NCBI GenBank assembly: GCA_020438525.1 | Contig: JAGQUL010000010.1 | Location: forward strand, 1 to 14,485 | DNA: 14,485 nucleotides | Origin: Thermoleophilia bacterium | GTDB lineage: Bacteria > Actinomycetota > Thermoleophilia > Gaiellales > SKUG01 | Reading direction: 5' to 3' | Shown here: in pieces, positions 6,182-13,155 of the stretch | Position numbering within the stretch: the stretch's first letter is position 1 | How the letters are laid out: every line of letters starts with the position of its first letter | Notes under the pieces: model-generated | Seen by the model: only the letters and a program-made list of their open reading frames with translations | The model's database searches: none | Told to the model about the DNA's origin: nothing | Position numbers and translations under genes: made by a program

Positions 6182-6675
6182 GGGTCCACCTCCAGGGTTC
6201 GGCGCAGGTTGGCGATCGCATCCGCGTAGGTGCGACGAGCGGCATCGACGCTGCAGCCGAGCACCTCGGCGACCTGTGCATGTGACAGGTCCACCACCAC
6301 GCGCAGCAGCACCGCAGCTCGCTGGCGCTCGCCGAGCGACGCGACCGCCGCATGCAGCTCGCCCGGTCCGAGTGCGAGCAGCTGGTCGTCGTCGCCGATC
6401 ACCGGGGCCGGCTGCTCCGGAGCGAACTCGACCGGCACCTGCGCGCCGCGCCTGCGCAGGCAGTCGATCGCGGTGCGATGGGCGATCGTGAGCACCCACG
6501 AGTCGAGCCGCCCGTCAGGGGCGGCCGGCGGCCAGGCCCGCAGCACCTTGAGCCACGTGTCCTGGAAGCAGTCGGCGGCATCCGACGCGCCCACCATGCC
6601 GGTGAGCAGCCGCAGCACCGCCGCGCGGTGCGCGACGTAGAACGGCTGGAACGGCAGGTGCTTGGTGGCGGGCAT
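6178..6675 (-). CDS. ECF-type (sigma70 family) RNA polymerase sigma factor
   Basis: This 165-residue protein has only regions 2 and 4, as in extracytoplasmic-function sigma factors. Region 2 (about 10-75) includes DAADCFQDTWLKVLRAW (32-48), for core binding and -10 recognition, and the WVLTIAHRTAIDCLRRR helix (60-76). Region 4 (about 105-162) has LGERQRAAVLLRVVVDLSHAQVAEVLGCSVDAARRTYADAI, a helix-turn-helix for -35 binding. I chose the ATG at 6675 because GTGAGG lies nine nt upstream of it. The ATG at 6684 is close behind, but its ribosome site abuts the codon. Longer starts would run into vapB. No anti-sigma gene is adjacent. The coupled partner is ogt, suggesting an alkylation-repair or stress unit, with the sigma factor possibly driving its own operon. 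Confidence 0.87.
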   Translation of the reverse strand: MPATKHLPFQPFYVAHRAAVLRLLTGMVGASDAADCFQDTWLKVLRAWPPAAPDGRLDSWVLTIAHRTAIDCLRRRGAQVPVEFAPEQPAPVIGDDDQLLALGPGELHAAVASLGERQRAAVLLRVVVDLSHAQVAEVLGCSVDAARRTYADAIANLRRTLEVDP

Positions 6676-6743
6676 CGCGTACATCCTCACCCATGCAACG
6701 CAGCACGCACCCGGAACGTGAGCCCGATCCCGGCGCTCGCTCG

Positions 6744-6780
6744 ATGGTAGAATGGTGTATATAGCTTCCACCATGGAGGA
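6744..6780. promoter_or_regulatory. vapBC promoter and operator region
   Basis: TAGAAT (6748-6753) is a good -10 match, and the TATATA at 6758-6763 is a second candidate; no clear -35 is seen. ATGGTG (6752-6757) and CACCAT (6769-6774) form a perfect inverted repeat around an 11-nt AT-rich centre, and ATGGT occurs once more at 6744-6748. A GGAGGA ribosome site (6775-6780) follows, 3 nt before the vapB ATG. VapBC-family complexes usually repress their own promoter through such dyads. The same AT-rich patch may serve the divergent sigma gene. Confidence 0.5.
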
Positions 6781-6783
6781 ACC

Positions 6784-7041
6784 ATGGCGCTGAACATCAA
6801 GAACGAGCGGGCGGTCGCGCTCGCGCGGGAGCTCGCCGAGCTGACGGGCGAGAGCCTGACCGATGCCGTTCGGATCGCAATCGAGGAACGACGCGCTCGC
6901 CTGCTCCACCTGCAGGACCGCGAGGTCCGGCTCGCTCGTGCTCGCGCCGTGTCGGACGACCTCGCCACGGGGCTTGGGCGATACCGCGACGGGCTCACGA
7001 CCGACGATCTCTACGATCCGGACACGGGCCTGCCGGCATGA
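6784..7041 (+). CDS. vapB: VapB-type antitoxin (PSK/Rv0623-like family)
   Basis: This 85-residue antitoxin should bind and neutralise the VapC ribonuclease and repress the operon. The N-terminal signature MALNIKNERAVALARELAEL-TGESLTDAVRIAIEERRARL (1-40) is typical of short antitoxins of this family with a ribbon-helix-helix-like fold. The C-terminus (about 60-85), with GRYRDGLTTDDLYDPDTGLP, is the toxin-wrapping tail. A strong GGAGGA ribosome site precedes the ATG. Its stop overlaps the vapC start as ATGA, so the pair is translationally coupled with antitoxin first. Confidence 0.92.
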   Translation: MALNIKNERAVALARELAELTGESLTDAVRIAIEERRARLLHLQDREVRLARARAVSDDLATGLGRYRDGLTTDDLYDPDTGLPA

Positions 7042-7433
7042 TCGTCGACACGTCCGCGTTCATCGCCATGGTGTTCGACGAGCCGGAGCGCGGCGAGATC
7101 CTCGAGCTGGTCGCGCGACACGACGGGCCCGTCGGCATGTCGGTAGGGAGCGCGCTGGAGGCGGCGATCGTGCTGGAGCGGCGCGGGACGCCCCGCCAGC
7201 GACAGCAGCTGGAGACGCTCCGCACCGAGCTCGGCATCCACCTCGAGCCGGCCACGGCAACCCAGTACGACCTTGCACGACAGGCATACCGCGCCTACGG
7301 ACGAGGATCAGGGCATCCCGCGCAGCTGAACTTCGGCGACTGCTTCGCGTACGCGCTCGCGGTGGACAGGAACGAGCCCCTGCTCTTCCTGGGCGACGAC
7401 TTCGCGCACACGGACGTGCTGCCGGCTCGCTGA
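7038..7433 (+). CDS. vapC: VapC toxin, PIN-domain ribonuclease
   Basis: VapC is a Mg2+-dependent RNase, often cutting initiator tRNA or 23S rRNA, held inactive by VapB; the target here cannot be read from sequence. The 131 residues span one PIN domain. The acidic catalytic set is present: Asp4 in MIVDTSAF, Glu41 in SALEAAIVL, Asp101 in NFGDCFAYALA, and Asp120/121 in LGDDFAHTD. All key residues are intact, so the toxin looks functional. It lies directly upstream of fliI with a 119-bp gap, so read-through from vapBC could contribute to fliI transcription. Confidence 0.93.
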   Translation: MIVDTSAFIAMVFDEPERGEILELVARHDGPVGMSVGSALEAAIVLERRGTPRQRQQLETLRTELGIHLEPATATQYDLARQAYRAYGRGSGHPAQLNFGDCFAYALAVDRNEPLLFLGDDFAHTDVLPAR

Positions 7434-7552
7434 TTCGGCGCACGGTTGCCGGATTCCGGATTCCGTCGCACACTGGAGGAGCGGGCGCAGCCTGCCGATA
7501 GCGCTTGGACGAGCGCGCTCCCCCCACCCCCGAGAAGATCGGCCCCCACCCG

Positions 7553-8992
7553 ATGACGGACATGCAGACGATCGAGGAACCCTCGCTCGACAAGTACGCG
7601 ATGCTTGCGGACGAGCTCTCGGTGACGAAGATCACCGGCCGACTGGTGGGCGTCGCCGGGCAGGTGCTCGAGGCGGAGATGCCGCGCGCGGTCGTGGGCA
7701 GCCTCGTGAAGATCGAGACCAACTCGGGCAAGCCGCTGCAGGCCGAGGTGGTCGGATTTCGCGAGAGCAAGGCGATCCTCGCGCCGCTCGGCGACATCAA
7801 CACCGTGCCCCAGCGCGCGCAGGTGGTGAGCGAGCCCACGCCGCTGGCCGTGAAGGTCGGACCGAAGATCCTCGGGCGCGTGCTCGACGGGCTGGGCAAT
7901 CCGATCGACGGGCTGGGCCCGGTCGAGGCGGAGGCGCTGTATCCGGTCAACAACGTGCCTGCGGACCCACTGCACCGCCAGGGCATCCACGAGCCGTTCT
8001 TCACCGGCGTGCGGGCGATCGACGGCGTGCATCCGATCGGCAAGGGCCAGCGCATCGGGCTGTTCGCCGGCTCGGGCGTCGGCAAGTCGACGCTGATGAG
8101 CATGATCGTCAAGAAGTCGGAGGCCGATGTCGTGGTGTGTGCGCTCGTCGGCGAGCGCAACCGCGAGGTGCGCGACTTCGTGAAGGACACGATGGGCCCG
8201 GAGGGCATGGCCAAGTCGGTCGTGATCGCCGCGACGAGCGACAACCCAGCGATGATCCGCGTCAAGGCATCGTTCGTGGCGACCGCGATCGCGGAGTACT
8301 TCCGCGACCAGGGACTGAACGTGGTGCTGCTGCTCGACTCGGTGACGCGCCTCGCGATGGCGCAGCGCGAGATCGGGCTGAGCGCCGGCGAGCCGCCGAG
8401 CGAGCGCGGCTACACGCCGAGCTGCTTCGCGATCATGCCGAAGATCATGGAGCGCGCGGGTGCGGGCATCACGGGCACGATCACGGCGATGTACACGGTG
8501 CTCGTGACCGGCGACGACATGAACGAGCCGATCGCCGACACGGCGCGCGGCATCCTCGACGGGCACATGGTGCTGAGCCGCAAGCTCGCGCACAACGGCC
8601 ACTATCCGGCGATCGACATCCTTCAGTCGATCTCGCGACTGCGCGGCGACATCGTGGATCGCGAACACGTCGATGCGGCGATCGAGCTCTCGCGGGCGTG
8701 GTCGACGTACCTGGATGCGAAGGACCTGATCGACGTCGGTGCGTACGTGCCGGGCTCGAACCCCGACATCGACTGGGCGATCGGCATGAACAAGCCGATC
8801 GAGGCGTTTCTCAAGCAGCGCGGCGACGAGCCGGTCAGCTGGGATGACACCGTGGCGAAAATGAAGGCCCTGATGGGCGGTGGCGCACCGCCGCCGAGCG
8901 TCGGCGCGGTGAACACGCCGCCGCCGGCCGTTCCACAGCAGCCTGCGGCACCGGCGGAGGAGACGAACGACGCGATGGACTGGAACTGGTAG
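7553..8992 (+). CDS. fliI: Flagellum-specific ATPase FliI
   Basis: FliI is the hexameric ATPase that unloads export substrates at the base of the flagellar type III apparatus. The Walker A is AGSGVGKST with Lys178. The Walker B ends at Asp262 (VVLLLDSVTRLAMAQREIGL). The family block GEPPSERGYTPSCFAIMPKIMERAG follows, with Cys where most members have V or A. The 479 residues exceed the usual 440-460 because of a Pro/Ala-rich tail (about 440-479) ending DWNW. I start at the ATG at 7553: a TTG at 7505 would add a Pro-rich head, and GAGAAG lies at 7532-7537. It is separated from fliH by about 2 kb of non-flagellar genes, so it probably has its own promoter in 7434-7552, though I cannot identify one. 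Confidence 0.95.
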   Translation: MTDMQTIEEPSLDKYAMLADELSVTKITGRLVGVAGQVLEAEMPRAVVGSLVKIETNSGKPLQAEVVGFRESKAILAPLGDINTVPQRAQVVSEPTPLAVKVGPKILGRVLDGLGNPIDGLGPVEAEALYPVNNVPADPLHRQGIHEPFFTGVRAIDGVHPIGKGQRIGLFAGSGVGKSTLMSMIVKKSEADVVVCALVGERNREVRDFVKDTMGPEGMAKSVVIAATSDNPAMIRVKASFVATAIAEYFRDQGLNVVLLLDSVTRLAMAQREIGLSAGEPPSERGYTPSCFAIMPKIMERAGAGITGTITAMYTVLVTGDDMNEPIADTARGILDGHMVLSRKLAHNGHYPAIDILQSISRLRGDIVDREHVDAAIELSRAWSTYLDAKDLIDVGAYVPGSNPDIDWAIGMNKPIEAFLKQRGDEPVSWDDTVAKMKALMGGGAPPPSVGAVNTPPPAVPQQPAAPAEETNDAMDWNW

Positions 8993-9011
8993 CAGTTCGC
9001 TCCGCTGCTAC
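8989..9011 (+). terminator. Hairpin overlapping the fliI stop codon
   Basis: GTAGCAG (8989-8995) and CTGCTAC (9005-9011) form a perfect 7-bp stem with a 9-nt loop; the TAG stop of fliI lies in the left arm. No T-run follows, so it is a weak candidate for a Rho-independent terminator and may only stabilise the 3' end. It marks the left boundary of the small unit carrying the 9076 gene. Confidence 0.35.
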
Positions 9012-9075
9012 AACGTCCGCTCGGATCGACCCGAGGTACCGGAGACGGGACAACGGGACGACAACGGAGGACGAG

Positions 9076-9453
9076 ATGAATCCCATACAGCTCAACCTTG
9101 CCGTGGGTGCAGGGGCCGGTATCCTCGCGGCCGCAGCAACGACTACTGCGCTGATCGCGCACGACCGGAGCGTGGTCGACAAGCTGGAGACCCGCGAGGA
9201 ACGAAATGACGCGGTCGACCAGTTCAGCGGCGCCATCGACTCGATCGGCTGGGTCGGCTTCGCCGCGGCGATGCTCACGCCGAACTCCTGGTCAGGCGCC
9301 AGCGCGATCAAGGCCGGCGGCTGGGGCGTGATGATCGGCAACTATGCCGCCAAGGAGATCACCCAGTCGGTCGTCCTCAACCGCGTGGAGGACAAGGGCA
9401 ATCGCTGGAACCCCTTCGACAACAAGCTCACGGTCGGCCCCAAGGGAGACTGA
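9076..9453 (+). CDS. Small membrane protein of unknown function inserted between fliI and fliJ
   Basis: I do not recognise this 125-residue protein. An alanine/glycine-rich hydrophobic helix (about 9-28) is followed by a charged stretch (29-56). Two shorter hydrophobic segments come next (about 57-69 and 78-92), then a polar tail with NRWNPFDNKLTVGPKGD. It could be an inner-membrane protein with a helical hairpin. The start is very well supported: GGAGG at 9066-9070 with a 5-nt spacer. It lies between hairpins at 8989-9011 and 9476-9512, so it looks like a separate transcription unit within the flagellar cluster. Nothing in it resembles a known flagellar chaperone (FliT, FlgN) or FliO. Confidence 0.8.
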   Translation: MNPIQLNLAVGAGAGILAAAATTTALIAHDRSVVDKLETREERNDAVDQFSGAIDSIGWVGFAAAMLTPNSWSGASAIKAGGWGVMIGNYAAKEITQSVVLNRVEDKGNRWNPFDNKLTVGPKGD

Positions 9454-9475
9454 CCCGTAGCACTCGCAGCTCGAC

Positions 9476-9512
9476 GACGAGCCGTCGTGGCACCACGCCA
9501 CGGCGGCTCGTC
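9476..9512 (+). terminator. Strong stem-loop terminator after the 9076 gene
   Basis: Positions 9476-9491 and 9497-9512 form a 16-bp stem with a single T/G mismatch (a G-U wobble in RNA) and a 5-nt loop, ACCAC. The bases TTGTC follow, a short imperfect T-tract as often seen in high-GC genomes. The hairpin lies 22 nt after the stop of the 9076 gene and 78 nt before fliJ. It is the strongest inverted repeat I found in the window. It implies that fliJ needs its own promoter or read-through. Confidence 0.75.
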
Positions 9513-9589
9513 TTGTCGGATCGGCAGTTCGCGTCTACGCTGGGGACACGGGCAGGCACCCCACTCGTTCGCCTGCTCGTCGACTCCCC

Positions 9590-10174
9590 ATGGCCCGAAC
9601 CTCATTCAAATTCCGACTCGAGCGCCTGCTCGACGTGCGCATCATGCGCGAGAAGCAGGCGCAGCAGGAGCTGCAGGCGCGGCGCCAGCAGGTCGTGGCC
9701 GAGGAACAGCGGCTCGCGCAGATGCAGGCGCACGAACTCGACCTTCGCGAGCAGCAGCGCGAGCCGCTGCGCCGCGGCGAGGACCTCTACGAGTTCGAGA
9801 TGCGCCGCCACTTCCTGGAGCAGGCGATCGACGAGAGCGTGAAGGAGCAGGTCGCCCAGCAGAGCCGGATCCAGCAGGCGCGGGACGCGGTGGCCCAGCA
9901 GCAGGAAGTCGTGAAGCAGCGCGGCATCGACGTGAAGGCGCTCGAGAAGCTCAAGGAGAAGCAGCGCGAGGAGCACCGGCTCGACCAGCTTCGAGAGGAA
10001 GGCCTCTTCATGGACGACCTCGCCGGCCAGGGCTTCCTGCGCAGGCGCAAGCTCGCGCAGCGGATCGCCGCGGAAGAGGCCGCGGCGAAGGAGGCGGCGC
10101 TCGCCGAGCCCCCGCCACCGCCACATTCGGCACCACCCCCACCCACCGCGCCGTCGGAGGCAGCATCGCGATGA
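9590..10174 (+). CDS. fliJ: Flagellar export protein FliJ
   Basis: FliJ is the coiled-coil stalk that inserts into the FliI hexamer and helps couple it to the export gate. The N-terminus RTSFKFRLERLLDVRIMREKQAQQEL is typical of the family. Residues about 15-150 are one long, highly charged Gln/Glu/Arg-rich coiled coil. At 194 residues it exceeds the usual 140-150; the extra part is an Ala/Glu helix and a proline-rich tail (about 167-194). No clear ribosome site precedes the ATG. The stop overlaps the fliK start as ATGA. Confidence 0.88.
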   Translation: MARTSFKFRLERLLDVRIMREKQAQQELQARRQQVVAEEQRLAQMQAHELDLREQQREPLRRGEDLYEFEMRRHFLEQAIDESVKEQVAQQSRIQQARDAVAQQQEVVKQRGIDVKALEKLKEKQREEHRLDQLREEGLFMDDLAGQGFLRRRKLAQRIAAEEAAAKEAALAEPPPPPHSAPPPPTAPSEAASR

Positions 10175-10851
10175 ACACGCCCAAGGTAGAAGGACCGTAC
10201 GAGCCGAGCGGCGAGCACAAGCGCGACCGCGAGCAGGATGGCTCGCGACCGCGCCGGGGCCGCAAGGAGCGCGGACCGATCGGCTTCGGCTCGGTGATGC
10301 GCGACGTCAGGAAGGGCGACCGTGGGGCCACGCCGGGGATGCCCGGCTACGATCCTGCGCTCGCGCAGGCCGCCGCCCTCGATGCCGGTGCACAGGCGGC
10401 GCTCAAGATGGGCTCGGTGGAGACCGTCGGCGACCTGCTCGCCAACGCAACGAGCAAGCCGCAGAGCGTGAGCGATGCGCTGCTCGCGCGAGACCGCTCG
10501 GCCACCGCGCAGCTGCAGCAGCAGCCGCTCGTGCCGACGCAGCTCGGTCGCATGTCGCCGTCGGGACTCATCGACACGGTGCTCGACGAGTCACGTCGCC
10601 TCGAGATCGAGGAGGCGATGAAGGACCTGCACGTCGAGCTCGAGCCGGAAGACCTCGGCCCGGTCGTCGTGCGCATCCGCAAGGGACCGGACGGCGCACT
10701 CGACATCGGCTTCCGAACGCGCGAAGGCGACGCGGCACGAGTGCTCGAGCAGGGCACCGACACGTTGCGCGACCGCCTCTTCGATGCCGGCTTCGCCGCG
10801 GTGAAGATCGACGTGGCGCACGACTCCGAGCTGCAGCTCGGCGGCCGCTGA
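10171..10851 (+). CDS. fliK: Short FliK-type flagellar hook-length control protein
   Basis: FliK is a secreted ruler that stops hook growth and switches export to filament subunits through its C-terminal domain acting on FlhB. Residues 148-217 match that domain: EAMKDLHVELEPEDLGPVVVRI, then GALDIGFRTREGDAARVLEQGTDTLRDRLFDAGFAAVKIDV. The whole protein is only 226 residues, against 350-600 for many FliK proteins. The N-terminal part is basic and disordered (1-60), then Ala/Gln-rich. It starts on an ATGA overlap with fliJ, the classic fliJ-fliK order. With so short a body, a tape-measure role is less certain than the switch role. Confidence 0.85.
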   Translation: MNTPKVEGPYEPSGEHKRDREQDGSRPRRGRKERGPIGFGSVMRDVRKGDRGATPGMPGYDPALAQAAALDAGAQAALKMGSVETVGDLLANATSKPQSVSDALLARDRSATAQLQQQPLVPTQLGRMSPSGLIDTVLDESRRLEIEEAMKDLHVELEPEDLGPVVVRIRKGPDGALDIGFRTREGDAARVLEQGTDTLRDRLFDAGFAAVKIDVAHDSELQLGGR

Positions 10852-10866
10852 CGCTCAGGCGCGTCA
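10849..10866. other. Inverted repeat holding both convergent stop codons
   Basis: TGACGC (10849-10854) and GCGTCA (10861-10866) are perfect inverted repeats with a 6-nt loop. The TGA of fliK is in the left arm and, read on the other strand, the TGA of the metallopeptidase is in the right arm. The genes are 12 nt apart. The stem is short and has no T-tract, so it is at best a weak bidirectional terminator. Confidence 0.35.
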
Positions 10867-11709
10867 GGCGCCGATCGTGCCGTCGCGATCCAGGTCGGTC
10901 TTCGTGATCCGCTCAAGCAGCGCGGTGCGCGCCGGGTAGGCATCCCCGAACGCGAGCTGGTGCACCCCGCCGGTCGCATCCGTGCGAGTGGCAAACGCGT
11001 GCCCGTAGTGCTGCTCGCTCACGAGCATGCGCAGCGCCTCGCAGATGTCCTCGCCCCAGCGGCCGTCGCTGTACGGGGTGATGCCGCCGGGCGCGAGTCG
11101 CGGAGTCCAGCGCTCGCGGCGTACGGGGTCGGGGACGGGTTCGAACTCGACCGGCGTGAGCGTCGCGGTCGCGGCAAGTGCGGCGATCGTCCGATCGTCG
11201 CTCGCGACCGCCCGTTGCCACTCGCCCGTGCCCACCGGCAGGTTGTGGCCGAGCTCGTGGAAGAGCACACCGTCGGTGTACGGCTTGCCGCCGAAGAACG
11301 TGACCTGACCCCCGCCACCGGCGGCGACCGCCTGAAAGCCCGGAATCCCATACCGCTTCTCCCAGAAGCGGTCGTAGCCATCGTCCTGACCCCTGTAGAC
11401 GATCACCTGGCGGATCCGCTCCGTGATGATCGAGGGGAGCTCGGCGAGCTGCGCGCCGATCTTCGCGAGCACGAGCGCGGGAGCGACGGACCCGCCTCGC
11501 TCGACCAGCACCTCCACGCCCGACAGCGCCTGCGCGACGCCTCCCGCGAAGTGGTACTTCCCCATCCCGAACCCGAGCGAGCGGTCGAAGGCAGCGACCT
11601 CGATCGCACGATCGGTCGGCAGGTGGTTGCCGCCCCTGGCGGCGCCGGTGTGCCACCGGATCGGGTCGACGACAGGCTGGCGTGAGGTCGGTGCGGTCGT
11701 GAGCAGCAT
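10864..11709 (-). CDS. Putative HELGH zinc metallopeptidase
   Basis: The family is not one I can name, but the zinc signature is clear: HELGH with His151, Glu152 and His155, preceded by DGVLF. A glutamate-type third ligand is plausible within WGEDICEALRML (Glu220 or Glu224), which would make it a gluzincin-like enzyme, in the manner of anthrax lethal-factor-type domains. The middle region (about 75-110) is helical, followed by a Tyr/Gly-rich stretch (111-146). The last residues (272-279, DLDRDGTI) fit a calcium-binding EF-hand/dockerin-like loop. No signal peptide or membrane helix is visible, so it may act in the cytosol or leave by a non-classical route. The ribosome site is weak and the start is uncertain. 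It is divergent from nhaA with a 54-bp gap and convergent with fliK. Confidence 0.75.
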   Translation of the reverse strand: MLLTTAPTSRQPVVDPIRWHTGAARGGNHLPTDRAIEVAAFDRSLGFGMGKYHFAGGVAQALSGVEVLVERGGSVAPALVLAKIGAQLAELPSIITERIRQVIVYRGQDDGYDRFWEKRYGIPGFQAVAAGGGGQVTFFGGKPYTDGVLFHELGHNLPVGTGEWQRAVASDDRTIAALAATATLTPVEFEPVPDPVRRERWTPRLAPGGITPYSDGRWGEDICEALRMLVSEQHYGHAFATRTDATGGVHQLAFGDAYPARTALLERITKTDLDRDGTIGA

Positions 11710-11751
11710 GGCTGCGGCCTACCCACGGCGACGGGAACGGATGCCCCAGTC

Positions 11752-11757
11752 TAGGAT
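11752..11757 (+). promoter_or_regulatory. TAGGAT motif immediately upstream of nhaA
   Basis: TAGGAT fits the TANNNT -10 pattern and ends 6 nt before the nhaA ATG. A start site at or near that ATG would give a leaderless message, which is common in Actinomycetota. The AGGA inside the same motif could equally be a ribosome site at a 7-nt spacing, which would be incompatible with the leaderless reading. Confidence 0.3.
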
Positions 11758-11763
11758 CGACCC

Positions 11764-13155
11764 ATGTCGACGGAGCAACAGCCGGACCTGAAGCGGCCCT
11801 GGGGGCGTAGCGCACGCCCGGTGCCGCGACGGATCGTGCGGCCCGTGCAGCAATTCCTGCACGCAGAGGCCGCGAGCGGGATCATCCTGCTGTTTGCAAC
11901 GGTCGTCGCACTCGCGTGGGCGAACCTCGATCCGAGCGGCTACTACGACTTCTGGCACGCGAAGATCTCGCTCACGATCGGCGGGTGGACCGAGACGTCC
12001 ACGCTCGCGCATGCGGTCAACGACGGCCTGATGGCGATCTTCTTCTTCGTGATCGGCCTCGAGGTGAAGCGGGAGCTGACGGTCGGCGAGCTCGCCGACC
12101 GTCGTGCTGCGCTGCTGCCGCTCGCCGCGGCCGTGGGCGGCATGCTGGTACCCGCGGCGCTGTTCCTGCTCGTCACCGCGGGCAGCCCGGCCGACGTTCG
12201 CGACGGCTGGGGCATTCCCATGGCGACCGACATCGCGTTCGCGCTCGGCGTGCTCGCGCTGCTCGGCTCGCGCGTTCCGGCAGCGCTCAAGGTGCTCGTG
12301 CTCGGCATTGCGGTGATCGACGACATCGGGGCGATCATCGTGATCGCCATCTTCTACTCCTCCGGCGTGGCGTGGCTGTGGCTGCTTGCCGCGGGCGGCT
12401 CGCTCGTCGCGCTGTGGGTGCTGCAGCGACTCAACGTGCGCTCGCTGCTGCCGTACGTCGCGATCGGCACGTTCACCTGGTACGCGACCTACTCGTCGGG
12501 CATCCACGCAACGATCGCCGGCGTCGCGCTCGGGCTGCTGACTCCGTCTCGCGCATTCCAGCGCGGCGACGAGGTCAGCGATGCGGCACGACGCATCGCA
12601 GCGGAGACCCGCGACGATCCGGCCAACCCCGACAAGGACAGCCAGCCCTGGCAGCTGCTCGCGTGGCTGAGCCGCGAGTCGGTGTCCCCGCTGACCCGGG
12701 TCGAGAATGCGATCCACCCGTGGTCAGCCGGCGTCGTGCTGCCGATCTTCGCGCTCGCGAACGTGGGCGTGGTGATCGACCCGGAAATCGTCGATCGCGC
12801 ATTGCACTCGATGCTCGCGCTCGGGATTGCTGCCGGCCTGGTGATCGGCAAGCCGCTCGGCATCCTGCTCGGTTCGTGGCTGGCGGTGCGCCTGGGCGCG
12901 GCCGCGCTTCCGACCGGCGTGCGCTGGTCGCACGTCGTGGGCGCCGGCGCGCTCGCAGGCATCGGCTTCACGATGAGCCTCTTCGTCACGACCCTCGCCT
13001 ACCACGACGCGGCACACATCAAGGTCGCGACCATGGCCGTGCTCGGCGCGAGCGTCGTCGCGGGAGTTCTGGGCGCGGCGATCCTGCTGCGCGCCGGCAC
13101 CCAGGATGCGTCGTCAGTGGAATCGGCCGGACCGGGCGAAACGCGCGGCGCGTGA
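11764..13155 (+). CDS. nhaA: Na+/H+ antiporter NhaA
   Basis: NhaA expels Na+ (or Li+) in exchange for H+ across the inner membrane and serves pH and salt balance. The 463 residues contain about 11-12 hydrophobic helices. The ion-binding aspartates are in place: Asp156 in MATDIAFALGVLALLG, and Asp186/Asp187 in AVIDDIGAII, corresponding to the known D133 and D163/D164 of E. coli. The VNDGLMAIFFFVIGLEVKREL block (about 82-102) is also characteristic. It is longer than E. coli NhaA (388) owing to a basic N-terminus of about 25 residues and a polar loop (about 262-310) with AAETRDDPANPDKDSQPW, a feature I associate with actinobacterial members. Its 3' end overlaps the convergent CapA-like gene by 42 bp. 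Confidence 0.95.
   Translation: MSTEQQPDLKRPWGRSARPVPRRIVRPVQQFLHAEAASGIILLFATVVALAWANLDPSGYYDFWHAKISLTIGGWTETSTLAHAVNDGLMAIFFFVIGLEVKRELTVGELADRRAALLPLAAAVGGMLVPAALFLLVTAGSPADVRDGWGIPMATDIAFALGVLALLGSRVPAALKVLVLGIAVIDDIGAIIVIAIFYSSGVAWLWLLAAGGSLVALWVLQRLNVRSLLPYVAIGTFTWYATYSSGIHATIAGVALGLLTPSRAFQRGDEVSDAARRIAAETRDDPANPDKDSQPWQLLAWLSRESVSPLTRVENAIHPWSAGVVLPIFALANVGVVIDPEIVDRALHSMLALGIAAGLVIGKPLGILLGSWLAVRLGAAALPTGVRWSHVVGAGALAGIGFTMSLFVTTLAYHDAAHIKVATMAVLGASVVAGVLGAAILLRAGTQDASSVESAGPGETRGA

Noticed and set aside
6178..6909. A longer sigma-factor start running over the vapB promoter and gene
   Set aside because: It would add about 78 residues unlike any ECF sigma and cover vapB and its operator. 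The ATG at 6675 has a ribosome site and leaves a normal ECF length.
7448..7464. GGATTCC direct duplication between vapC and fliI as a regulatory site
   Set aside because: Only two adjacent 7-mers with no partner motif or symmetry; too little to support a function.
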